A stretch of 64,000 nt of DNA from CAVOXO01 sp963700425 (GTDB lineage Bacteria; Actinomycetota; Acidimicrobiia; Acidimicrobiales; Microtrichaceae): assembly GCA_963700425.1 (NCBI GenBank), contig CAVOXO010000007.1, forward strand, positions 1 to 64,000, written 5' to 3'. Below the pieces are notes generated by a model. The model searched no databases. It saw only the letters and a program-made list of their open reading frames with translations, and had not been told where the DNA came from. The position numbers were made by a program, and so were the translations under genes. Below, in pieces: positions 1-9,623 of the stretch. How positions within the stretch are numbered: position 1 is the first letter of the stretch; each line of letters begins with the position of its first letter.

Positions 1-2322
1 TGGGTGGAGCCACAGCTCGGTCCCCACGGCGAGCCCCGCCGACGCGGGACTGTGACCGAGCAACGTGCCGTGGTCGTAGGTCGAGCGGGTCACGACCAGC
101 CCCAGGCTGTAGGCGTCGGCGTGTTCGGCGGACGTCGGGGCCGGAGCCTCGAAGGCCACCGGAGCGGGGCGGTCGGCGGTCGTGTCCGGCGACAGCGGCA
201 TGACCACGCCGTCGGCGTGGTCATGGGCGGCGAGCAGCTCGGGGGTCAAACCGGCGTGGATCGACGACAGCTTCTCGCGTTCGTTCCAGATGGCCTCGAG
301 AGTGTCGAGTCCGAGATCGCCGTCGAGCGCCGTCGCCAGGTCGGCGGCCAGGGCCCAGTCGGCTCGCGCCGTTCCGGGCGGTGTCACCGCCTGGGAGAGC
401 GTGGTCACCCGACCCTCGAGATTGGTGGTGGTTCCGTCGACCTCGCCGAAGCCCGCTGCCGCCAGCACCACATCGGCCCTGCTGGAGGACGGGCCGAGGA
501 ACGTGTCGACCGAGATGACCGCTCGCGCTCCTGCGAGGGCCCGCTCGGCCAGGCGACGATCGGGGAAGTCCGACAGGGGGTCGGCCCCCAACAGGATCAG
601 TGTGTCGAGTCGTCCCTCGGCGGCGGCAATGAGGATTCCCTCGGCGTCGAGGCCGTCGCCGTCGGGTACCGCGGCCCAGTCCCGTGAGAACCACTCCGCG
701 CCTGCAGACCGCGTCACCCTGCCCGGCAACAGCCCGGGAGCGAGACCTGCGTCGATGGCACCCATCACGTTCGAACGACGCAATGCCGGCAGGAACGTGG
801 CGTCGGGGCGCGCGGCCAGGGCAACGCCCGCCGCGTCGACGACGGTCCTCCCGCTCTCGGCCAGGGACGGTCGGCCGATCACGATGACGACGGGACCGTC
901 GGCTCGGGAGACCACATCGGCGGCCGCGAGCGCGGCATCGGGGTCCACGACCGCGGAGGCGTCGGGCGTGGCTCCCCACACCGCGGCCATGGCATCGGCG
1001 GCCCGGCCCGGCCGATATGTCACCGTCGTCGTCGCCAGCGACGACAACGACGTGGCGCTGGGTGTCACTGCGATCAACGAGACCCCGTCGTTGAGGACGG
1101 CGTGCCGCAGCCGGATGAAGAGGACGCCGAGCTCCTCTCGGGGGTCGGGTCCCAGGTAGATCACCGTTCCACCCGCCCGGCAGGCCTCGTCGATGGTGGC
1201 GCGGGGCAGGGCGGCGATGGCGGTGGCGTCGAGGCCGTCCCCGAGCTGGGCATCGACGTTGTCGGTTCCGATGACCCCCTTGGCGAGCTTCGCCCAGGCG
1301 TAGGCGCTCTCGTTGGTGAGCCGGGCGCCGCCGATCACGCCGACCCCTTCGGGGCCCGAGCGGGCGAGACCACCGGCGATCAGCTCTGCTGCGCCGGCCA
1401 CGGCGTCGGACCATCGAGCGGGGACGAGGCCGTCACCCTCACGCACGAGCGGGGCGGTCAGTCGGTGTTCGCTGCCGGTCGCCTCGAAGCCGAATCGCCC
1501 CTTGTCGCAGAGCCACGACCAGTTCACCGGATCGGAGTCGACCCCGAGGTAGCGGAGAATCTGGTTGTGGGAGGTCTGGACGGTGATGCGACATCCGACG
1601 CTGCACCCCGTGCACGTGGACTCCTGGGAGACGAGATCCCACGGGCGGGCCTTGAAGCGGTAGGGCGTGGCGGTCAGCGCACCCACCGGGCAGATCTGGA
1701 CGGTGTTGCCCGAGAAGTACGAGCTGAACGGCTCGTCGGGGAAGGTGTTGACCTCGGTCCCCGACCCACGTCCCATGAAGTGGATGAGCGGGTCTCCGAC
1801 GACCTCGTCGGCGAAGCGGGTGCAGCGATCGCACAGGATGCACCGCTCACGGTCGAGGGCGACGGTCTCCGAGATCGCGATCGGCTTGGGGAAGTGCCTC
1901 TTCTCCTCGACGAAGCGGGATTCGCCGGGGCCGTACGCCATCGTCTGGTCCTGGAGAGGACACTCGCCACCCTTGTCACAGACCGGACAGTCGAGAGGAT
2001 GGTTGACGAGGAGGAACTCGAGCACGCCGTCCTGGGCCTTGACCACCTTGTCGGACCGCGTGTCGACGACCATCCCCTCCGCGCACTCCAGCATGCAGCT
2101 CGGCTGAAGCGCCGGGCCGCGCCCGGTGTCGACCTCCACGAGGCACATGCGACACATGCCCACCGGTGACATCCGCGGGTGGTAGCAGAACCGCGGGATG
2201 TACGAACCGGCCCGCTCCGCGGCATCGATGAGCAGTTCGCCCTTCTGCGCGGTGAAGCCCGCTCCGTCGACGGTGATCTCCACCGGGTCGGTCACGGTGA
2301 CGGGACGCGGCGTCTCGCTCAT
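1..2322 (-). CDS. nuoG: NADH-quinone oxidoreductase subunit G (partial, 3' end outside window)
   Basis: Iron-sulfur subunit of the peripheral arm of respiratory complex I, passing electrons from NuoEF toward NuoB. About 774 codons are visible with no stop before the left edge. The N-terminus carries a [2Fe-2S] ferredoxin domain (C46, C57, C60 and a later Cys), then a CPVCDKGGEC segment, then CILCDRC and CTGCSVGC cluster motifs around residues 145-260, followed by the molybdopterin-oxidoreductase-like domain. The ATG overlaps the nuoF stop as ATGA, indicating translational coupling. It is the last visible gene of the nuo block; nuoH-N would be expected to the left but are not in view. Confidence 0.95.
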   Translation of the reverse strand, partial: MSETPRPVTVTDPVEITVDGAGFTAQKGELLIDAAERAGSYIPRFCYHPRMSPVGMCRMCLVEVDTGRGPALQPSCMLECAEGMVVDTRSDKVVKAQDGVLEFLLVNHPLDCPVCDKGGECPLQDQTMAYGPGESRFVEEKRHFPKPIAISETVALDRERCILCDRCTRFADEVVGDPLIHFMGRGSGTEVNTFPDEPFSSYFSGNTVQICPVGALTATPYRFKARPWDLVSQESTCTGCSVGCRITVQTSHNQILRYLGVDSDPVNWSWLCDKGRFGFEATGSEHRLTAPLVREGDGLVPARWSDAVAGAAELIAGGLARSGPEGVGVIGGARLTNESAYAWAKLAKGVIGTDNVDAQLGDGLDATAIAALPRATIDEACRAGGTVIYLGPDPREELGVLFIRLRHAVLNDGVSLIAVTPSATSLSSLATTTVTYRPGRAADAMAAVWGATPDASAVVDPDAALAAADVVSRADGPVVIVIGRPSLAESGRTVVDAAGVALAARPDATFLPALRRSNVMGAIDAGLAPGLLPGRVTRSAGAEWFSRDWAAVPDGDGLDAEGILIAAAEGRLDTLILLGADPLSDFPDRRLAERALAGARAVISVDTFLGPSSSRADVVLAAAGFGEVDGTTTNLEGRVTTLSQAVTPPGTARADWALAADLATALDGDLGLDTLEAIWNEREKLSSIHAGLTPELLAAHDHADGVVMPLSPDTTADRPAPVAFEAPAPTSAEHADAYSLGLVVTRSTYDHGTLLGHSPASAGLAVGTELWLHP

Positions 2323-3686
2323 GTCGCCTCCACCCCGACGGGTATCGGATCGCGACGGGTGATCTTGGCCTCGAACTCGTGACGGAAGCGTCTGATGGCC
2401 GAGGTGATCGGTGCCACCGACGACGGCCCCAGGGGACAGATGGTCGTCTGCTGCGGCGGGAACGGGACGGCGTCGAGTCCCGCGGCGCGATGAGCGGCGA
2501 CGGGATACGGCCCGGGGGAGATGTTGTCGGCCACATCCAACAGGAGATCGATGTCGGACGGTCGACCGTATCCGTCGTTGATCCGCCGGAGGATCTTCTC
2601 CTCCCAACTCGTCCCCTCGCGGCACGGCGAGCACTTGCCGCACGATTCGCGGGCGAAGAACCGCACGATCCGCAGACACGCCGCCACCGCGTCAGTCGTC
2701 TCGTCCATCACCACGATGGCTCCGGAGCCGAGCATCGAGCCTTCGGCACCGACCACTCGGCCCTCCAGCGGCAGGTCCACCTGCTCGGGGAAGAACCACG
2801 GAGCAGACGCACCGCCCGGGATGAACATCTTCAATTCGTTCCCGTCGCGGATCCCACCGCCGAACCGGTCGTCATAGAACAACTCGCGGTAGGTGGTGGT
2901 GCCCTGGGGAACCTCGAAGATCCCGGGGTTGCGGACATGACCGGACACCGCGACGAGGCGCGTTCCGGGAGAGGCCTCGGACCCGATGTCCTTGTACCGG
3001 TCCGAACCGTTGACCATCAGCCACGGCAGATTCGACAAGGTTTCGACGTTGTTGACGACCGTGGGCTTCATGTAGAGGCCCTTGGCCGCGGGGAAGAACG
3101 GGGGCTTGAGCCGAGGCATGCCGCGATTCCCCTCGAGGGACTCGATGAGCGCGGTCTCCTCGCCGACGATGTACGCGCCCGCTCCCCAGTGCAGGACGAT
3201 GTCGATGGTCACGTCGGAGCCCAGGATGTTGCGCCCGACGAGATGGGCCTCATACGCCTCGTTGAGCGCCGCGGCGATCCTCTCCTGGGCGTGCGCCATC
3301 TCGCCGCGCACGTAGAGGAAGACCTGCCGCGCCCCGACCGCGTATGCCGCGATCAGGCAGCCCTCGATGAGCTGGTGGGGATCCCGCTCCATCAGAACGC
3401 GGTCCTTGTAGGTGCCGGGCTCCGATTCGTCGCCGTTGACCACGATGTAGCGCGGCCAGACGCCGGGAGGGCAGAAGCCCCACTTCACGCCGGCGGGGAA
3501 TCCCGCGCCGCCCCGACCGAGGAGAACCGCGGCCCGGACCTCGTCGAGAACCTCGACGGGTGCCTGTTCGAGCGCCGCGGCGAGACCGCGGTAACCGCCG
3601 TAGGACCCCGATGCCCGGTAGCCCTCGAGAGTGTGCGCATCGAGAACATCCCACCGCGAACTGACGATGCGGGGCGCGTCGCTCAT
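2319..3686 (-). CDS. nuoF: NADH-quinone oxidoreductase subunit F
   Basis: NADH-binding and FMN-binding subunit of complex I, where NADH is oxidised (455 aa, usual length). The glycine-rich nucleotide-binding stretch GRGGAGFPAGVKWGF lies near residue 57, the FMN-binding segment GDESEPGTYKDR near residue 85, and the N3 [4Fe-4S] ligands are ESCGKCSPC near residue 350 plus a later Cys in TICPLG. It starts with an ATG that overlaps the nuoE stop by four bases and ends overlapping the nuoG start, so E-F-G form a coupled NADH-dehydrogenase module. Confidence 0.97.
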   Translation of the reverse strand: MSDAPRIVSSRWDVLDAHTLEGYRASGSYGGYRGLAAALEQAPVEVLDEVRAAVLLGRGGAGFPAGVKWGFCPPGVWPRYIVVNGDESEPGTYKDRVLMERDPHQLIEGCLIAAYAVGARQVFLYVRGEMAHAQERIAAALNEAYEAHLVGRNILGSDVTIDIVLHWGAGAYIVGEETALIESLEGNRGMPRLKPPFFPAAKGLYMKPTVVNNVETLSNLPWLMVNGSDRYKDIGSEASPGTRLVAVSGHVRNPGIFEVPQGTTTYRELFYDDRFGGGIRDGNELKMFIPGGASAPWFFPEQVDLPLEGRVVGAEGSMLGSGAIVVMDETTDAVAACLRIVRFFARESCGKCSPCREGTSWEEKILRRINDGYGRPSDIDLLLDVADNISPGPYPVAAHRAAGLDAVPFPPQQTTICPLGPSSVAPITSAIRRFRHEFEAKITRRDPIPVGVEAT

Positions 3687-4318
3687 GAGTCACCACCCTC
3701 GGCGCCGGCGGCGGCGGCGTTGCGGGCGGCGTACCAGTCGGGCTCGACCGCGTTGTCGACCGGCTCCACGCCACCGAAACGCTCGGCGGGGATCCGCTGC
3801 CGTTCGCGTCCGAGCGAGCCGTGGTCGGGGACGTCGGGGCGGGCTCCGGAGCGGAGATCCTCGATGAGAGCGTCGAAGTCCTGGGGCGTCACCCGATGGA
3901 GGTAGCGGTAGTTCACCTGACACGCCGGGGCCTCGGTACATGCCGCGATGCACTCGACGTCCTCGATGGTGAAGAGGCCATCGGAGGTCGTCGAGCCGGG
4001 CGCGATACCGAGGGACTCGGTGGCGTGTGCCAGGAGCTCCTCGCCACCGACGAGCTGGCAGCTGATGTTGGTGCAGACGTTGATCACGTAGCGGCCGACG
4101 CGGTCGAGCTTGAACATCTCGTAGAACGTCGCCGTCCCCCGGACCTCCGCGGCGGTGACCCCGACCAGTTCGGCGATGTGGCCCATCGCGTCGTCGCTGA
4201 GATACCCGTCCTGTTCCTGGGCGAGGTGGCAGAGAGGAATCGTCGCCGACTTCGCTCGCGGATAGCGCGAGATGATCTCCCTGGCCAGCGCTTCGTTCTC
4301 GGAAGAGAGGCGACTCAC
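3683..4318 (-). CDS. nuoE: NADH-quinone oxidoreductase subunit E
   Basis: Thioredoxin-fold [2Fe-2S] subunit of complex I that pairs with NuoF. The cluster ligands are visible as CTNISC and CIAAC, about 35 residues apart. I place the start at GTG 4318, which overlaps the nuoD stop as GTGA. The open frame runs further upstream, but that part is out-of-frame nuoD sequence with no similarity to NuoE. The result is 211 aa, slightly longer than typical because of a C-terminal extension after the cluster domain (roughly the last 60 residues, rich in Arg/Glu then Ala/Gly). Confidence 0.95.
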   Translation of the reverse strand: MSRLSSENEALAREIISRYPRAKSATIPLCHLAQEQDGYLSDDAMGHIAELVGVTAAEVRGTATFYEMFKLDRVGRYVINVCTNISCQLVGGEELLAHATESLGIAPGSTTSDGLFTIEDVECIAACTEAPACQVNYRYLHRVTPQDFDALIEDLRSGARPDVPDHGSLGRERQRIPAERFGGVEPVDNAVEPDWYAARNAAAAGAEGGDS

Positions 4319-5595
4319 CGGTCGACCTCCCCCATGATCGGATCCACCGACGAGATCACCGCGACGGTGTCCGCGATCAGAGTGCCGGCCATGAGGTGGG
4401 GCAGGGTCTGCAGATTGACGAAGCTCGGCCCTCGGATGTGCATGCGGTACGGCGTTCCCGTGCCATCCGACACGATGTAACACCCCAGCTCCCCACGTGG
4501 GGACTCCACCGCGGCGTAGGCCTCACCCTCGGGGACCTTGATGCCCTCGGTGAAGATCTTGAAGTGGTGGATGAGGGCTTCCATGGACTCGTCGATGCGT
4601 GCTCGCGGAGGAGGCGTCACCTTCTTGTCCTGAACCCGGTAATCGCCGCCGGGCATCTTGTCGAGGATCTGTCCGATGATGCGAATCGACTCGGTCATCT
4701 CGGCGAGCCGGATGGCATAGCGGTCGAAGCAGTCCCCGTGGGTGCCGACGACCACGTCGAAGTCGACCTGGTCGTAGCGGAGATACGGCTCGTCGCGACG
4801 GAGATCCCAGGAGTGCCCGGCGGAGCGCAGGATCGGGCCGGTCGCTCCCAGCGCGATGGCCTCCTCGGCGGTGATGACGCCCACCCCCTGAAGCCGGTCC
4901 TGCCAGATCGGCTGGCCGCTCAGCAGCACCTCGAACTCGCCGAGACGATCAGGAAGGACATCGATGATGTGTTCAGCGGCCTCGCGCCACCCGTCGGGCA
5001 GATCCGCGGCGACGCCCCCGGGTCGGATGTAGTTGTGGTTCATCCGCAGTCCCGTCACCATCTCGAGGAACCGCAGGACCTCCTCGCGCTCGCGCCAGCC
5101 GTAGAGCATCATCGACACCGCGCCGATGTCCATGCCGTTGGTCGCCATGAAGAGCAGATGGCTTCCGAGCCGGTTCATCTCGCACATGAGCATGCGGATC
5201 CACTGGGCCCGCTCGGGCACGTCGATGCCGAGCAGCTTCTCCGTGGCGAGTGAGAAGGCCAACTCGGAGAACAACGGTGAGGCGTAGTCCATCCGGGTGA
5301 CGTTGGTGCATCCCTGGGTGTAGGTGAGCTGCTCGGCGGTCTTCTCCATGCCGGTGTGCAGGTACCCGATGACCGGCTTGGACCGGACCACCGTCTCACC
5401 CTCCAGCTCGAGGACCAGGCGCAACACCCCATGGGTCGAGGGATGCTGCGGCCCCATGTTCATGATCATTCGATCGGTGTCGGGCTGGTGACCGGAGCGC
5501 TCCTCTGCCTCGGTCTCGGACATGCGAAGAACCGCGTCGTCGGCAGACAGGCGTTCGATGGCGGCGTCGAGCCGCTGGATGTCGGTCGTGGTCAT
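4315..5595 (-). CDS. nuoD: NADH-quinone oxidoreductase subunit D
   Basis: The 49-kDa, NiFe-hydrogenase-like subunit that forms part of the quinone-binding pocket of complex I (426 aa). Family landmarks are MNMGPQHPSTHGVLRL near residue 45 (the conserved quinone-pocket His), the segment GYLHTGMEK, and LMCEMNRLGSHLL. The first 40 residues are a variable, acidic N-terminal extension. The ATG is three bases past the nuoC stop. Confidence 0.97.
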   Translation of the reverse strand: MTTTDIQRLDAAIERLSADDAVLRMSETEAEERSGHQPDTDRMIMNMGPQHPSTHGVLRLVLELEGETVVRSKPVIGYLHTGMEKTAEQLTYTQGCTNVTRMDYASPLFSELAFSLATEKLLGIDVPERAQWIRMLMCEMNRLGSHLLFMATNGMDIGAVSMMLYGWREREEVLRFLEMVTGLRMNHNYIRPGGVAADLPDGWREAAEHIIDVLPDRLGEFEVLLSGQPIWQDRLQGVGVITAEEAIALGATGPILRSAGHSWDLRRDEPYLRYDQVDFDVVVGTHGDCFDRYAIRLAEMTESIRIIGQILDKMPGGDYRVQDKKVTPPPRARIDESMEALIHHFKIFTEGIKVPEGEAYAAVESPRGELGCYIVSDGTGTPYRMHIRGPSFVNLQTLPHLMAGTLIADTVAVISSVDPIMGEVDR

Positions 5596-5598
5596 CGC

Positions 5599-6129
5599 CT
5601 ACCTCGCCGCCGGAGCGTCCTTGAACTGCACCGGGATCCGGCCCAGGTCGTAGTCCTTGCGGAGCGGATGACCGACCCATTCGTCGGGCATGAGGATGCG
5701 GGTCATGTCGGGGTGACCGTCGAATCGGATTCCGAACATGTCGAAGGCCTCACGTTCGGGCCCCTCGGTTCCGGGGTGCAGAGCGGTGGCGGTCGGGACG
5801 ACCGGATCGTCGGCGGGTACCTGCACCCGCAGACGCAGCCGGGTGCGGTTCGTGAGGTTCAACAGCGAATAGACCACCTCGAAGCGCTCCGGCGGCACCG
5901 ACGACGGAAGACCGCTTCGCCCGGGATGGACGAGGTAGTCGACGGCGCACACGTCGAGACACATCAGGTACCCGTCGGCGCGGAGTGCCGCCAGGAGGTC
6001 CACGAGTTCGTCGCGGCCGGGGTGGAGGACGGTCTGGCCGTGTGACGTCGTCGACGGGGCGCCGTGCATTGTGGGCTCGGGGGGGTGGGGCTCCTCGGAC
6101 TCCTGGTCGGTCTCGGGATCGTCAGCCAC
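5599..6129 (-). CDS. nuoC: NADH-quinone oxidoreductase subunit C
   Basis: The 30-kDa subunit of the complex I peripheral arm, needed to hold NuoD and NuoB. The diagnostic C-terminal stretch EREAFDMFGIRFDGHP followed by GHPLRKDY is present. I chose GTG 6129 (a second GTG lies at 6132) because GGGGAG stands a few bases upstream and the start then overlaps the nuoB stop by only 8 nt. Longer in-frame starts would overlap nuoB deeply. The first 45 residues are acidic and Pro-rich and are probably disordered. Predicted 176 aa. Confidence 0.9.
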   Translation of the reverse strand: MADDPETDQESEEPHPPEPTMHGAPSTTSHGQTVLHPGRDELVDLLAALRADGYLMCLDVCAVDYLVHPGRSGLPSSVPPERFEVVYSLLNLTNRTRLRLRVQVPADDPVVPTATALHPGTEGPEREAFDMFGIRFDGHPDMTRILMPDEWVGHPLRKDYDLGRIPVQFKDAPAAR

Positions 6130-6718
6130 CACGACTCCCCAGGGAGACGGGGCTGGCTCCTGATGACTGGCCATCGATCTGGTCGATCTGCAGGCCGGCG
6201 CCGGCGCCGGTCTCGTCACGACGGTTGAGGAGTTCTCCGTCGAGGATCTTGTCGTGCAGCGTCACGATGGCGTGGATCAGGGTCTCGGGTCCGGGCGGAC
6301 AACCCGGGACGTACACGTCGACGGGCACGATCTGATCGACGCCCTGCACGATGGCGTAGTTGTTGAACATGCCTCCCGAGGACGCACAGACCCCCATGGA
6401 GATGACCCACTTGGGTTCCATCATCTGGTCGTAGATCTGGCGGAGCACCGGCGCCATCTTCTGACTGACCCGACCGGCCACGATCATGAGGTCGGCCTGC
6501 CGCGGTGATGCCCGGAAGACCTCCATGCCGTAGCGGGCCAGGTCGTAGTGCGAGCCGCCCGCCGCCATCATCTCGATGGCACAACAGGCCAACCCGAAAG
6601 TGGCGGGCCAGCAGCTCCGGGCCCGGGACCAGTCGATGAGGTCCTCCAGCTTCCCGGTGATCACGTTGTGGGACAGACCGGCCAGCCCGTCGTCGGAGAT
6701 GTCGCCGATGACGCCCAT
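6122..6718 (-). CDS. nuoB: NADH-quinone oxidoreductase subunit B
   Basis: Subunit carrying the terminal N2 [4Fe-4S] cluster that reduces quinone in complex I. The cluster ligands are visible: the adjacent Cys pair in FGLACCAIEMM, GVCASSGGMF and VPGCPPGPE. At 198 aa it has a normal length with a short C-terminal tail. Its ATG shares one base with the nuoA stop (TGATG). Confidence 0.97.
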   Translation of the reverse strand: MGVIGDISDDGLAGLSHNVITGKLEDLIDWSRARSCWPATFGLACCAIEMMAAGGSHYDLARYGMEVFRASPRQADLMIVAGRVSQKMAPVLRQIYDQMMEPKWVISMGVCASSGGMFNNYAIVQGVDQIVPVDVYVPGCPPGPETLIHAIVTLHDKILDGELLNRRDETGAGAGLQIDQIDGQSSGASPVSLGSRGG

Positions 6719-7212
6719 CAGGCGGCCTCGTCGTCGCTGGCGCCGCCGTCATCACCCGAGGCGACGTCTCCTCGGCCCTCGAGGCCCACCCTTCGCACGG
6801 TCGTCGACAACGTCCTACCGACGTGGGACGAGGAGCGGACGGGACGGTCCATCTTCAGCGGCCCCCAGTCGAGCGCACCGTTCGCGATGAGATACACGAA
6901 CGAGGCGAAGACCGCGATCGCGAACTCCGCGACGGCGAGCAGACCGAATGCGCCGAGACTCTCTGCAACGGTGGCGTAGGGATAGAGGAAGATGATCTCG
7001 ATGTCGAAGATGATGAAGATCATCGCCACCAGGTAGAACCGAACCCCGAACCGTTGCGGGGGCTCCACCTGGTCGACGATTCCGCACTCGTAGGGGGCGT
7101 TCTTCGCGGAGGTGGGACGCGGCGGATTGAGAAGTCTGGACGCGGCCAGGCTCACAGCGGCGAAGACTGCCGTCAGCACCGCCAGAGCGAGGATGGGTAG
7201 GTACTGACCCAT
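6718..7212 (-). CDS. nuoA: NADH-quinone oxidoreductase subunit A
   Basis: Small membrane subunit of complex I (164 aa) with three transmembrane helices at about residues 5-27, 60-80 and 87-110. The conserved loop NAPYECGIVD between helices 1 and 2 carries the family Cys, and FIIFDIEIIFLYPYA is the signature of helix 2. The C-terminus has about 45 extra hydrophilic residues ending in an acidic tail, unusual for NuoA. It begins two bases after the stop of the preceding unknown membrane gene, so nuo and the cytochrome bc genes appear to share one transcript. Confidence 0.96.
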   Translation of the reverse strand: MGQYLPILALAVLTAVFAAVSLAASRLLNPPRPTSAKNAPYECGIVDQVEPPQRFGVRFYLVAMIFIIFDIEIIFLYPYATVAESLGAFGLLAVAEFAIAVFASFVYLIANGALDWGPLKMDRPVRSSSHVGRTLSTTVRRVGLEGRGDVASGDDGGASDDEAA

Positions 7213-7214
7213 TC

Positions 7215-8351
7215 TCAGCCGCCCTTGCCGTCTCCCGCGAAGGCGTCACGCATCTCCATGAACTTCTTGTCGCGGTAGTGGAGCAACGTGGCGAAGATGA
7301 TGAACCCCGAGAGGCTCACGAGAGCGATGGTGAAGGGGATGAACCGTCGGTTACCGAGGTTCCGGGTCATGATCACCGTGACGGTGGACGCGTCCTCGTC
7401 GATCTCGGCGGGGGGCGGCGCCTGACCGGGCTCGACCACCACGTCGACGGTCTTCTGGAGAGTCACCGCGGCGATCAGCTCGGGGTTCTTCACCTGGAAG
7501 GTCGTGTAGACCCGATGTCCGACCCTCTCGATCGTCGACAGCTCGTCGATCGGCTCGCACGGCTCCTTGCCGCCGTAGAAGAAGACGTCCTTGACGATGT
7601 AGTCCGACGTGGACGTTCCGCTTCCGAAGATCTCCTCCTCGGCGATCGACGCATCGGCGGAAGCCTGGGCGTCGCCGCGGCGAGGATCGGCCTCGGTGAG
7701 CAGGCACCAGTCGCCGATCGGTTGCTCGATCTCGTCACGCAGGTCGGCCGCCTGGGAATGGACCTCGTCGAGGAGCTCATCGGGGTCGCCCTCGAGCAGC
7801 GCCACGACCTCGGGTTGGGAGTCGAGATAGTCACCGGCGTTCGCCGGAACGCTCTCGAGAAGTGCGGTGAGGTCGTCGGATTCGACGGTGACCCATGGTT
7901 CCACCACCGTCTTGAGCTCCGTCAGGGTGTCGGGGACGTACTCCTCCCCCTCGGTGGCAAGGGCCAGGGTTCTGAGGAGCGGGTAGGCGTCGAGAAGGTC
8001 GGCGGCGTCCGGAAGCTCGTCGAGCCCCTCGACGGGTTCTTCGGCGGGCAGCTGTTCCATCTCGGGCACCAGGGGGATGGACGTCTCGCGGGTGAGATTG
8101 ATCTCGTCGGTCATCCAGGCGGGATCACGACCCTTGAGGCCGATCCCGTAGATCACCCACACGCTCGACATGATCGTCATCCACGCGAACAACCCGGCCG
8201 CGGCGATGAGGAAACCCAGCCGCGCCCCCGAGTTCGTGGCCAGGATGATGTACACCGAGCCCATGAGCACGACGACTCCGGTGAGCACGACGAGGAGCCC
8301 ACGGATGTTGGGGTCGAAAGAGATGGCGCCGACCAGCGACAGTGCGTTCAT
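7215..8351 (-). CDS. Three-TM membrane protein of unknown function between the cytochrome bc and nuo genes
   Basis: I do not recognise this 378-aa protein. Two helices lie near residues 17-38 and 45-70 and one near 337-358; between them is a large, strongly acidic domain of about 260 residues with only a couple of Cys (GDWC, EPCEP). No haem, iron-sulfur or nucleotide motif is visible. I start it at ATG 8351, which shares a base with the preceding cytochrome c stop (TGATG); the longer open frame upstream is a shadow. Because it is coupled between the diheme cytochrome c and nuoA, an accessory or assembly subunit of the bc complex is a reasonable inference, but it is not shown. Confidence 0.8.
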   Translation of the reverse strand: MNALSLVGAISFDPNIRGLLVVLTGVVVLMGSVYIILATNSGARLGFLIAAAGLFAWMTIMSSVWVIYGIGLKGRDPAWMTDEINLTRETSIPLVPEMEQLPAEEPVEGLDELPDAADLLDAYPLLRTLALATEGEEYVPDTLTELKTVVEPWVTVESDDLTALLESVPANAGDYLDSQPEVVALLEGDPDELLDEVHSQAADLRDEIEQPIGDWCLLTEADPRRGDAQASADASIAEEEIFGSGTSTSDYIVKDVFFYGGKEPCEPIDELSTIERVGHRVYTTFQVKNPELIAAVTLQKTVDVVVEPGQAPPPAEIDEDASTVTVIMTRNLGNRRFIPFTIALVSLSGFIIFATLLHYRDKKFMEMRDAFAGDGKGG

Positions 8352-9569
8352 CACTCCGTGGATCCTTCCTCGGGGGAGCCGGCGGCTGCGGCTTCGGTCG
8401 CGATGACGTCGGCCCGTTCCACTGACAGATTGCGTTCGTAGATCACGATCGCCCAGATCTGTTCGGCGGTGAGCTGACCCTCGGGTCCGAAGCCGCGAAG
8501 ATCGTCGTCGGCGGCGTCGTTGGCGTTGATACCGAACCCGGGCATACGACCGGACCCGATGCTGTTCGCGCCGTACACCTTTCCGAACTCGGAGCCCGTC
8601 CATACCAGGTTGAACTGCTGGGTCGGCGTGAGGTTCGTCTCGATGCCGACGAGATTCGGGGCCATGCGCCCCCTGCCCGAGTCGGCGATGTCGGTCCACG
8701 GTTGACCGTAGGAGGCACCGGGCACGTGACACCGAGCACACGAGTACGAGTTGGTACCGGTGGAGGCGCTGTTGAGATAGAAGAGGAACTCCCCCAACTC
8801 GAGCTGATCGGCGAGATCCATCTGGGTGTACTCGTCCGAGGTGGGGTCGACGACGTCGGCATTGAGTTCGCGATTCGCCATCATCGCCGAGAACAGCTCG
8901 GGGTCGTAGGCCTCGATCGCATCATCGACCTGCGCCCGCATCTCATCGGGGGTGATCTGGACCGACCACAGATAGTCGATGACGTTGTCGATCTGCTGGG
9001 TCGTCATCGGTCCGCCGCCCTCGGTCCCCCAGGCGGCCATCGGAGATCCCGGGCGGCCGTACTGGAGGATGTCGCGGACCTCGTCGGTGGAGAATCGGTA
9101 CAGGACGTTGTCCAGGGCCGGGGCCGTCCAGTTCACCTGATCGACGAACTGACCGTTCTCGTCGGTGATGATGAAGGAAGCCGAACCGCCCACCGCTTCG
9201 GGACCGTGGCAGTTGACGCACTGCGCGCTCGACCTCGTAGATCTCCTTGCCGCGCTCGGTGAAGATCTCGTTGACGAAATACTCCTCCGCCCCCTCCTGT
9301 CGCGCCGGCTCGTTCAGCCAGTACAGGGGCAGGGTCAGCGCGATGACCACGAGGAGGCCCAACGCCCCCCACAGCGCCATGTTCAGCTTCGGGCCCTCGA
9401 GCTCCTCGTCGGGGAGGTACGGCTCGCGGTTCGGTGCGAGCTCGATCTCCGAGCCGATCTCGGCGCGGCCCTTGCGCATCTGGGAGATGACGACGAACGC
9501 CGCCCCGATGAAGATCACGGTTCCGATCACGTACGCGATGGACCGTTGGGTGGTCATGAGCGCAATCAT
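8351..9569 (-). pseudogene. Diheme cytochrome c of the bc complex (QcrC-like), interrupted by a frameshift near 9228
   Basis: Membrane-anchored cytochrome c with two N-terminal helices (about residues 8-28 and 63-83) and two CXXCH haem sites, CVNCH at 9220-9206 and CARCH further on. This matches the diheme QcrC that replaces cytochrome c1 in actinobacterial bc1 complexes. The helices and the first haem site are in different frames: the N-terminal frame reads to about GKEIYEVER, and the haem frame then continues one base over inside a GCGCGC tract. Skipping one base, or restoring two, gives a full protein of about 405 aa. ATG 9569 and ATG 9557 are both possible starts. An assembly indel is the likeliest cause, because flanking genes are intact and coupled. 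Confidence 0.85.
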
Positions 9570-9623
9570 CAGCTGTGAACAGTCCTTGTCGTCTCGATCA
9601 TCGGGTGCATGTGATCGCCGTCG

